From Thermoplasmata archaeon (lineage in GTDB: Archaea; Thermoplasmatota; E2; DHVEG-1), in assembly GCA_003649845.1 (NCBI GenBank), contig QMTB01000019.1, positions 1 to 14,417 on the forward strand: a DNA stretch of 14,417 nucleotides. Reading direction: 5' to 3'. A program made the position numbers and the translations under genes. How positions within the stretch are numbered: position 1 is the first letter of the stretch; each line of letters starts with the position of its first letter. Under the pieces are notes generated by a model that was given only the letters and a program-made list of their open reading frames with translations, had not been told where the DNA came from and made no database searches. Below, piece by piece: positions 7,192 through 13,402 of the stretch.

Positions 7192-7286
7192 CAATAGGTG
7201 TAACCATATATATGAAAAAAGATTTTTCGCTGTTTAAATGTATAGAAACCATCATCTTTTAATACCTGTTATTGTATTTTGGTTTT
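7192..7286. promoter_or_regulatory. Divergent promoter region between mfnA and the PRC-barrel gene
   Basis: This 95-base, very AT-rich gap separates divergent genes. A symmetrical TTTAAA at 7233-7238 lies about 42 bases from the mfnA ATG and about 50 from the PRC-barrel ATG and could act in either direction. TTTTAATA at 7257-7264 is about 30 bases before ATG7287 and would give a leaderless PRC-barrel transcript. Which boxes are used cannot be settled by eye. Confidence 0.5.
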
Positions 7287-7610
7287 ATGATGGAAAAAGA
7301 TGCGAAGGATGTTGAGGTTTCTGAGGTTACATCGTTTTTAAAACTACCTGTTTATACTAGGAAGGGAGAATACGTTGGTCATGTAAGAAATGTTTTCATA
7401 GATCTAGATGAGAAACGAGTTAGCAGTTTACTTTTAACTAATACGAATCCAAAGCTTGTAGAAGGACAAGTAGATGTAGCTGTACCCTATAGATGGGTAA
7501 ATGCAGTTGGAGATATAGTGATTCTATCATATTTCCCAGATCGAGTTACATATCAAAAGAAGGGAGAAGAACAGGGAGATACAGGTAGCGATATAGATGT
7601 CATAGATTAA
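7287..7610 (+). CDS. PRC-barrel domain protein (CdpB-like size and layout)
   Basis: The 107-residue protein has one PRC-barrel at about residues 14-90. Typical sections are FLKLPVYTRKGEYVGHVRNV, the strand pair FIDLDEKRVSSLLLT, and the archaeal VPYRWVNAVGDIVILS motif (67-81). The tail is short and acidic (EEQGDTGSDIDVID). There is no signal or membrane helix, so it is cytoplasmic. In euryarchaea, small single-domain PRC-barrel proteins of this kind (CdpB group) bind SepF in cell division; others act in RNA or photosystem assembly. The division role is therefore an analogy, not shown here. ATG7287 and the adjoining ATG7290 are both possible starts; neither has a clear ribosome site, consistent with a leaderless message. 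Confidence 0.85.
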   Translation: MMEKDAKDVEVSEVTSFLKLPVYTRKGEYVGHVRNVFIDLDEKRVSSLLLTNTNPKLVEGQVDVAVPYRWVNAVGDIVILSYFPDRVTYQKKGEEQGDTGSDIDVID

Positions 7611-7778
7611 ATCATTGATATTTTCTATCCAATGAATTCCCGCTTTCGATTTGAAACATCATTTAGTCCAGTTAAAGTAGGATATTAATTAGAAAAAGAA
7701 AACTATTTTATATTATGAAGATTATATATTTTTATAGTGAGCTGTGATAATGAGAATCGCTTTATCATCACATCAAAG

Positions 7779-7800
7779 GTTGATTTCAAAGGATATCAAC
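7779..7800. repeat. Inverted repeat upstream of the A1 promoter
   Basis: GTTGAT (7779-7784) and ATCAAC (7795-7800) are perfect 6-base arms with a 10-base spacer, ending 16 bases before the A1 TATA box. A TCAAAGG direct repeat overlaps the same area (around 7773-7779 and 7786-7792). The position suits an operator, but arms this short can occur by chance in AT-rich DNA. Apart from this and the promoter, I see nothing gene-like in the 252 bases from 7611 to 7862. Confidence 0.3.
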
Positions 7801-7815
7801 AGATGTACAACAACA

Positions 7816-7823
7816 TTTAAATA
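7816..7823 (+). promoter_or_regulatory. TATA box of the A1-B1 pair
   Basis: TTTAAATA is 47 bases before ATG7863. Transcription would begin near 7843-7846, giving a leader of about 17-20 bases that includes AGGTGA just before the start. Confidence 0.6.
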
Positions 7824-7862
7824 TAGTAAATGTTAAAATAAATTCGGGTAAAGGTGAAAAAT

Positions 7863-8870
7863 ATGGGAAAACAAATTCGCCCAGTAACAATTGGGCTTCT
7901 CTTATTATTAACTATTAGTTTGATATCTATAAACCCTGTATTGGCTGATGATGGATCCAGTAATGGGAGCACTGGTAGAGGTAGCTCTATCACTCCTATC
8001 TTTACTTTTAACTCTTATATAGATATTGTTCCAGATACAACTCCACTTAACGAACCTCTTGCTATAGATCAATCTGTAAATGTACCTTTAACAATCCAAT
8101 ATTCCACGGATGTACCTCCCAATTTTCTAGGTTTTCTAGGTTCATCAATAAAAAATTTGATAATATTTGGTAGTGTAGTTGCACCACGCCAAAAGATTTC
8201 ATTAGAAGTTATAAATAAGCCAACATGGGCTGATATAAACATTGCAGATAAAGATATTCTTGTAGATATACCATTTAAAGGTTCTCCTTCTACAAGGGAG
8301 ACAACTCTGGTTTTATCTCCATATGAAGAAGCTCCTGCTCAACCATATACTATTACTATCAGAGCAAGTTGCGAGAGGATAGGTAGGGTTAATGGATTTA
8401 ACATATCCTCAGATATAGTATTTACTCCATCTTTCGTACCAACGATATCAATAACTCCTGAGAACCCAACTAGAACAGTTGGACCAAGAGAGATTGTGAA
8501 CTTTAAGATTATCGTTAAAAATGAGGCTAATAAAAAAACTAGAGTTATTCCAGATATTGTAGGAAACCATAAGGGATGGAATCCAACGATAAATCCACCT
8601 TTCCATGATATACCATCTGGTGGAGAAGCTACATTTGTATTCTCAGTATATAGTCCTTATAATTTTGGATGGCATAATGATATTGAAACCTTTCAAATAG
8701 ATTTCACAGCTCAGATCTTTCCAATAAGAAAAGATGCTCCTGTTGGTGGACCCTATAGTATATATCTAAGGGTTAATAACTATGGTTTCTCTGTTCCAGG
8801 ATTTGAATTAGTTGTATTTACAATAGCATTAGTAGGAGTAGCATTTATAATAAAGAGGAGAAGCCACTAG
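7863..8870 (+). CDS. Surface protein A1: secreted ectodomain with PGF-CTERM-like anchor
   Basis: A 335-residue protein of a family I do not recognise. It has a signal peptide (basic start, hydrophobic core about 8-24, likely cleavage after VLA near 28). A Ser/Gly-rich linker (31-42) and an N-terminal beta-rich domain (about 45-190) follow. A second Ig-like domain (about 193-305) resembles the NEW3/COG1470 type (VNFKIIVKNEANKKTRVIPD, then NPPFHDIPSGGEATF). The end is VPGFE (311-315), a hydrophobic stretch to 330, and KRRSH: the plan of PGF-CTERM proteins, which are anchored and processed by archaeosortase. The only cysteine is Cys170. A hydrophobic hairpin-like insertion lies at 85-106. ATG7863 was chosen because GGTGA at 7853-7857 precedes it by 5 bases. 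B1 starts 26 bases downstream, so the two form an operon. Confidence 0.85.
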   Translation: MGKQIRPVTIGLLLLLTISLISINPVLADDGSSNGSTGRGSSITPIFTFNSYIDIVPDTTPLNEPLAIDQSVNVPLTIQYSTDVPPNFLGFLGSSIKNLIIFGSVVAPRQKISLEVINKPTWADINIADKDILVDIPFKGSPSTRETTLVLSPYEEAPAQPYTITIRASCERIGRVNGFNISSDIVFTPSFVPTISITPENPTRTVGPREIVNFKIIVKNEANKKTRVIPDIVGNHKGWNPTINPPFHDIPSGGEATFVFSVYSPYNFGWHNDIETFQIDFTAQIFPIRKDAPVGGPYSIYLRVNNYGFSVPGFELVVFTIALVGVAFIIKRRSH

Positions 8871-8896
8871 CCTATAAAAAACTAGTTATAGTGGGG

Positions 8897-10498
8897 ATGG
8901 AAGAATTGAGGTACCTCAGGATTATCCTAATAGTTGCTTTTCTAATTCTAATATTACCTTTAGATACATTAGCTACTAATAATTCTAAATGGCATTGGGA
9001 TGATACCGCTGAGATAAATGCTAGGATAGATGGAGAGATACCTTCGATAAAACTTACTAAATGGACTTCTATCAATATAACTATTGTAGATGACTTCTTC
9101 TTAAACTGGGATGAGATACGTAGAATTAGACCAGAGTGGTATCTAAAACTTTTCTGGCCTTTGAATCCTTTTTTACCGCAGCCTATCCAGAGATTCCTAG
9201 GATATACCTCTCTTAAATTAGAGGCAGAGATTATAGATGGAAATCCCAGAGGATGGCATGTTAAGGTTGATCCTACAACAATTGTAAAAACTAATACAGG
9301 TATGGTTCATCGTGTTATCTTATATGTTCAAACAGATGATTCTGCTATAAATTCGTCTGTCATTGCAGCTATAAAATGCACTAGGAGAGATGCACTTGGT
9401 GGAGAACTTGGTACAACATATATCTATGTACCTGTTAAAGCTGCTCCAACGAATTTTATAGAGATGAAAACCGTTGGAAGTACAACGAAATATGCTGGTT
9501 TAAAAACAATGGTATATTTTACTTTAGATGTTATAAATGAAGGATATTATAAGGATGTCTTTCAATTTGAAATAGAAGCAGAAAACGGATTACTAGGTTT
9601 ATTTAATGAACAAGCTGTTGTAATAAAACCAGGTGAAACAAAGAGAGTAACTCTTGGTATTCTAACACCTGAGAAATTATTCGACACAGGTACAGCAAAT
9701 AAGGTAGAGGTGTATGTTAAATCATCTGGTAATGAAACAAAGACTCTTATTGGTACTCTAACTGTTATTACACAAGGCTTCTATATAACTCCGTTAGTTT
9801 TTATAGTAGCTGGATTCATTTTTTTTATATTTTTAATAGCTATCTCGATCTATATGCTATATAGGGAAACGAAGGAGAAAGAATTTTATGGTAGACCAAC
9901 TAAACCTTGGCTTATACCAGTTGAGAGAGAATATTTAAAGGAATTAAAAGAAAAAGATCGAGAGAAGTACCGTAGAACCTTGAAGATGATGAAAGAAGAA
10001 TATCAATCAGCACTATTATGGTATAAAGATTACATTAAATCTAAAAATCTAGAGAAATTAAAAAGTAAATCACAGGAAACAAAAGAAACTACAGAAGATT
10101 TAGAAGAATCAAAAGAGAGTTTAGATAAGGAGGAAGAAGGTTTAGAAAAAACTGAATCTAAGAAATCATTTAGATTTATTCCCTCTTTTAAAAAATCAGA
10201 GGAAGATGAAGGGGAATCTGTAGTTAAAGAAAATTCTGATGAAAATAGTTCATCTGAAGGTTCTTCTCTTTTATCTAAATTATTTGGTAGATCAAAGGAT
10301 AGAATGATAGAGAAAGAACCTTTCTCAAAAGAAGATAGGGAAGATATTCTAGAAGAAATACCTCCAGAAATTAATCAAAAAGCCTCGGATTCTAGTCAAG
10401 AACCATTAAATAAATCCTCTAAAATTAGAAAGAGAAATCATTTAATGCAGAAGATAGTAAGACAGCAGAGGAAGCAACGTAAAAATATGGAGAAGTAG
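8897..10498 (+). CDS. Surface protein B1: ectodomain, one membrane helix, charged cytoplasmic tail
   Basis: A 533-residue protein, function unknown. It has a signal peptide (hydrophobic core about 8-22) and an N-terminal domain with a tryptophan-rich stretch (71-87, WDEIRRIRPEWYLKLFW) and GNPRGWH (115-121). The single cysteine, Cys161, lies in AIKCTRRDALGG. A second Ig-like domain (about 186-294) includes FTLDVINEGYYKDVF and IKPGETKRVTLGI. One membrane helix spans about 299-322. Immediately inside is a conserved block (329-377: YGRPTKPWLIPVEREYL, KDREKYRRTLKMMKEEYQSA, LWYK). A Lys/Glu/Ser-rich tail follows (378-505) with a strongly basic end (about 506-530). Its ectodomain follows the same plan as A1, suggesting remote homology. 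The start could also be GTG8891 or TTG8906; none has a convincing ribosome site. Confidence 0.82.
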   Translation: MEELRYLRIILIVAFLILILPLDTLATNNSKWHWDDTAEINARIDGEIPSIKLTKWTSINITIVDDFFLNWDEIRRIRPEWYLKLFWPLNPFLPQPIQRFLGYTSLKLEAEIIDGNPRGWHVKVDPTTIVKTNTGMVHRVILYVQTDDSAINSSVIAAIKCTRRDALGGELGTTYIYVPVKAAPTNFIEMKTVGSTTKYAGLKTMVYFTLDVINEGYYKDVFQFEIEAENGLLGLFNEQAVVIKPGETKRVTLGILTPEKLFDTGTANKVEVYVKSSGNETKTLIGTLTVITQGFYITPLVFIVAGFIFFIFLIAISIYMLYRETKEKEFYGRPTKPWLIPVEREYLKELKEKDREKYRRTLKMMKEEYQSALLWYKDYIKSKNLEKLKSKSQETKETTEDLEESKESLDKEEEGLEKTESKKSFRFIPSFKKSEEDEGESVVKENSDENSSSEGSSLLSKLFGRSKDRMIEKEPFSKEDREDILEEIPPEINQKASDSSQEPLNKSSKIRKRNHLMQKIVRQQRKQRKNMEK

Positions 10499-10565
10499 AA
10501 ACTCTAAGGTATATACATGAAAGGAAAATAGTAATATAGTATACAATTTATTAAAAAAGAAAATA

Positions 10566-10571
10566 TTTAAA
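10566..10571 (+). promoter_or_regulatory. TATA box of the A2-B2 pair (leaderless)
   Basis: TTTAAA begins 31 bases before ATG10597, so transcription should start at or within a few bases of the ATG, and no ribosome site is present. The surrounding sequence (GAAAATATTTAAACTATGT, 10559-10577) is nearly the same as at the A3 promoter. Confidence 0.6.
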
Positions 10572-10596
10572 CTATGTTAGACATTATATTATCTAG

Positions 10597-11685
10597 ATGA
10601 AACATAGTTTGAGGCGAAATATAGCAATAAAACCCAGAGATAAACAGGAATATAGATTTCTGCATGGTAAAAACCTAGGTATACTTACCTTTATTATAGT
10701 TTTATCCCTAGTTTTAATGGGAGTGCAAGGTTCAGGGGCAACTCCAGAGAAAGGATTTCATCCCTTTCATCAATATATGAAAATAGAATATGATTCATCT
10801 GTATTCAATCAAACCTTCGATATTCATAAGGCAATCAATGTTCCAATAAAAATTACTTATTGGACTGATATGAGAGGTAACCTACTGAAATGGATGAGCT
10901 ATATACCCGGCCCTTTCTGGATGATAAAAAATAAGATACTCTTTGGGAAAAGGATGCCTCAGCAGCTTATCTATCTTAATATAACAGATAAACCAGATTG
11001 GGCTGATGTAAGAATAGTGCAACCAATAGTACCAATGGATATTCCAACAGTAGATGTATCAAGAGGTTATGAAGCTACTCCAGAGATAGGAGAAACAATA
11101 GTTTTTAATTCAAGTATAATAGTATCACCATTGGAAGAGGCGCCTTCTAAACCCTATTCTATAGGTGTAACAGTTAGATGTCCAGAGATGGGATTATTTG
11201 GGGAATCTATCTTTGAGAAGAAGATAACTTTTAGACCAAAGTTTCTACCAAAGATACAGATAAAACCAGAGGATCCGATACAAATAGCTTTACCTCATGA
11301 GGCAGTAAATTTTAGAATTGAGGTGACAAATTATGCCAATAAGAAGATGCGTATTCAACCTGATATAAAGGGTTTATCGAAAGAATGGAGTCCAACAATA
11401 AATCCACCTTTTGTAGATATTGAACCGGGCGAAGGAGGAGTATTTTATCTCTCTCTGTTTACTCCATATGATTTTGGTTGGCATGATGCTACACAGACTT
11501 TTAAGATTAATTTTACTGCAACTTCTTTTCCAATAGATAATAATAGTATAACAGGAGGCCCATATCAGATAACTTTGACAGTGAATAACTATGGTTTTGC
11601 TTTACCTGGTTTTGAATATCTAGGTGTTATAGCAGCAATGCTAATAGTGCTAGTTATAAAAAGATATAGGGGGAGAGGTAGATGA
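10597..11685 (+). CDS. Surface protein A2: paralogue of A1 with PGF-CTERM-like anchor
   Basis: A 362-residue protein. It has an unusually long, basic pre-region (residues 1-27) before a hydrophobic signal core (about 28-43), then FHPFHQY (54-60), also found in A3. Its N-terminal domain has an aromatic insertion (about 92-117, containing WMSYIPGPFWMIKNKILFG) and DKPDWADV (131-138). The single cysteine, Cys195, lies in VRCPEMG. The Ig-like domain (about 217-330) has VNFRIEVTNYANKKMRIQPD and NPPFVDIEPGEGG. The C terminus reads NNYGFALPGFE, a hydrophobic stretch (341-354) and KRYRGRGR, as in PGF-CTERM proteins. Several N-glycosylation sequons occur (NQT, NIT, NSS, NFT, NNS). The start is leaderless by promoter spacing. 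Its stop shares an ATGA overlap with the B2 start. Its 3' DNA is almost identical to that of A3. Confidence 0.85.
   Translation: MKHSLRRNIAIKPRDKQEYRFLHGKNLGILTFIIVLSLVLMGVQGSGATPEKGFHPFHQYMKIEYDSSVFNQTFDIHKAINVPIKITYWTDMRGNLLKWMSYIPGPFWMIKNKILFGKRMPQQLIYLNITDKPDWADVRIVQPIVPMDIPTVDVSRGYEATPEIGETIVFNSSIIVSPLEEAPSKPYSIGVTVRCPEMGLFGESIFEKKITFRPKFLPKIQIKPEDPIQIALPHEAVNFRIEVTNYANKKMRIQPDIKGLSKEWSPTINPPFVDIEPGEGGVFYLSLFTPYDFGWHDATQTFKINFTATSFPIDNNSITGGPYQITLTVNNYGFALPGFEYLGVIAAMLIVLVIKRYRGRGR
11462..11635 (+). repeat. Near-identical repeat, copy 1 (3' part of A2)
   Basis: Compared base by base with 14244-14417 (offset 2782), this 174-base stretch has only two mismatches, and bases 11518-11635 are identical to 14300-14417. 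The match runs into the window edge, so its true 3' limit is unknown. Flanking A2/A3 sequence upstream is clearly more diverged. Confidence 0.9.
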
Positions 11686-13184
11686 GGATAACTACTTGTA
11701 TACTATTGTTTTCCATGCTTTCATTATCTTTATTTTCCTCCACTATACATGTTATAGCAGAAAACGACGAAACAGAACCCTCAGAAGTAAATATGTATGT
11801 AGACGGTGGTATACCTACTGTACAAACTTCTAATTGGACAAATATAAACCTGATTATAGTGGATAGAACTGGAATAGATTGGGAGCGTTTCCAAGAGCAA
11901 TTTAGTTGGCAGGTGAAATGGTTATGGCCTGTTACACATCCAGAGTGGAGGAGATTCCTAGGTTATACTACATTAAAAGTTGAACCTAGTGTCGGAGAAG
12001 GTAATCCCAGTGGTTGGCATCTAAAATTTAATAGAAGTACACTACCAGATACAACAACAGGTCACGTTCATAAAGTACAGTTACAAGCGATGGTTGATGA
12101 CACCACTGTAGATTATAGTATAGTAGTGAGGATAAAATGTACTAGATATGATGTATTTGGAGATATAATGGGCGTCTCATATCTTTATCTTCCTTTAAAG
12201 GCTATGCCGTTGAGTAATATAAAAATGGCTGTAGATACAACAGAGAAAACCGCTCCACCTAAAAGTATAACAAACTTTCAATTTGATATCACCAACGAAG
12301 GTAACTATAGAGAGATGTTTGGATTTAAAGTTGAAAGTAAAGAAGGTCTTATATCTCTTTTAAATACACAGACTATAGTATTAGAACCAAAGGAAACAAA
12401 AAAAGTTAATCTAAAAGTGTTTACACCATCTGTATTTTTGGATTTCGGTACACCTCGTGAGATAAATATCTATGCTTATTCCTATGAAACTAATACTACT
12501 ATACCTCTAGGTAGTATAACAGTTGTAACCCAGGGTATATATATTTCGCCATTAACGGGAATAATAGCTATACCTATATTTATCCTATTTTTACTGCTGT
12601 ACCTCCTATATCGATATTGGGAGAGAAGAGAACAGGAGGAGTATGGTAGGCCAACTAAACCTTGGCTTATACCAGTTGAGAGGGAGTATCTGCAGGAACT
12701 TAAAAAGAAGGATTATAAAGAATACCGTAGAACCTTGAAGATGATGAAAGAAGAATATCAATCAGCAATGTTATGGTATAAATATTCTATAAAAGAAAAA
12801 TCTGAGGGTATGTTTTTACCATTATTAGGTAAAACCTCCGGTAAAATAGAGGAAGAAAAGAAAGCAGAGGAAACAAAAACTTTAGAAAAGGAAGAAGAAG
12901 CTTTAGGGAGACCCATTGAGAATCTCTCAAATAAGGAAGATAAAAAATCGGTTCTATCCAAACTGCTCTCTAAATTAACAGAAGAGTCACCTGAAGAAAA
13001 ATCAGTTGAAGAAAAACCATTAAAAACTGAAAAAGAGGAACTTGAATCTACAGAAGTTTCTGATATAAAACAAGAGAAACAAATTTTAGAAAAATCTTGG
13101 AGAGAGAAGGAGAAAGAAAAACGTGTACGGAGAATCAAGAGAGAACAAGAGAAGCAGAAGCGAAAACTTGTGAATAAGATATAA
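11682..13184 (+). CDS. Surface protein B2: paralogue of B1
   Basis: A 500-residue protein with the same order of parts as B1. It has a signal peptide (core about 5-20; it contains Cys6, which would be removed). Its N-terminal domain has a Trp-rich stretch (67-82, WERFQEQFSWQVKWLW), RFLGYTTLKVEPS and GNPSGWH. The single mature cysteine, Cys153, lies in RIKCTRYDVFG. The Ig-like domain (about 178-284) contains FQFDITNEGNYREMF and LEPKETKKVNLKVFTP. One membrane helix spans about 289-310. The juxtamembrane block (319-367) agrees with B1 at 42 of 49 positions by eye. A Glu/Lys-rich tail of about 130 residues follows, likely coiled-coil, ending in a basic helix (SWREKEKEKRVRRIKREQEK onward). ATG11682 overlaps the A2 stop as ATGA, with GAGAGGT just upstream, so A2 and B2 are probably made in a coupled way. 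Confidence 0.85.
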   Translation: MRITTCILLFSMLSLSLFSSTIHVIAENDETEPSEVNMYVDGGIPTVQTSNWTNINLIIVDRTGIDWERFQEQFSWQVKWLWPVTHPEWRRFLGYTTLKVEPSVGEGNPSGWHLKFNRSTLPDTTTGHVHKVQLQAMVDDTTVDYSIVVRIKCTRYDVFGDIMGVSYLYLPLKAMPLSNIKMAVDTTEKTAPPKSITNFQFDITNEGNYREMFGFKVESKEGLISLLNTQTIVLEPKETKKVNLKVFTPSVFLDFGTPREINIYAYSYETNTTIPLGSITVVTQGIYISPLTGIIAIPIFILFLLLYLLYRYWERREQEEYGRPTKPWLIPVEREYLQELKKKDYKEYRRTLKMMKEEYQSAMLWYKYSIKEKSEGMFLPLLGKTSGKIEEEKKAEETKTLEKEEEALGRPIENLSNKEDKKSVLSKLLSKLTEESPEEKSVEEKPLKTEKEELESTEVSDIKQEKQILEKSWREKEKEKRVRRIKREQEKQKRKLVNKI

Positions 13185-13190
13185 ACTATG

Positions 13191-13200
13191 TCTTTTTATT
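13191..13200 (+). terminator. Possible T-rich archaeal terminator after B2
   Basis: TCTTTTTATT begins 7 bases after the B2 stop. Archaeal RNA polymerase often stops at short T-runs without a hairpin. There is little else to support it in such AT-rich DNA. Confidence 0.3.
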
Positions 13201-13286
13201 CATGACATGTGCTTATTTAGAAAGAAATTTTTCTTCATGCAATTGAAATTAGAAACCATTCTATAGATAGGCTGCTAGCTGAATCG

Positions 13287-13300
13287 ACTAAATTTTTAGT
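13287..13300. repeat. Short inverted repeat in the B2-A3 gap
   Basis: ACTAAATTTTTAGT has perfect 6-base arms around TT. It lies about 40 bases upstream of the A3 TATA box. A regulatory role is possible but unproven. Confidence 0.25.
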
Positions 13301-13315
13301 TTATCCATATATACA

Positions 13316-13330
13316 TTCAATTAATTTGAA
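13316..13330. repeat. Inverted repeat just upstream of the A3 TATA box
   Basis: TTCAATTAATTTGAA has 5-base arms with a 5-base AT spacer, and its end is 10 bases before TTTAAA at 13341. The place fits an activator or repressor site; the AT-rich content makes chance likely too. Confidence 0.3.
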
Positions 13331-13340
13331 ATGAAAATTA

Positions 13341-13346
13341 TTTAAA
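13341..13346 (+). promoter_or_regulatory. TATA box of A3
   Basis: TTTAAA lies in GAAAATTATTTAAATTATGT (13333-13352), close to the A2 promoter sequence. It is 62 bases before ATG13403, so the leader would be about 32 bases and includes GAGGT (13391-13395), 7 bases ahead of the start. A3 therefore has a leader where A2 appears to have none. Confidence 0.6.
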
Positions 13347-13402
13347 TTATGTCATCTATTCTATTAATGTTTAAGAAACTCTAATTGGGAGAGGTAGAAG
13401 AT

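Noticed and set aside
7611..7862. tRNA or structured RNA in the gap before A1
   Set aside because: No cloverleaf, T-loop or long stem could be found. The only pairing seen is short and AT-rich, so the gap reads as promoter DNA.
12758..13138. 126-residue open frame on the minus strand inside B2
   Set aside because: It is antisense to the Lys/Glu-rich B2 tail and has the Ser/Phe-rich composition expected from reverse-reading GAA/AAA codons. It has no promoter or ribosome site.
13185..13402. Small gene between B2 and A3
   Set aside because: I noticed no frame in the gap with a credible start and ribosome site. The stretch looks like terminator and promoter DNA.
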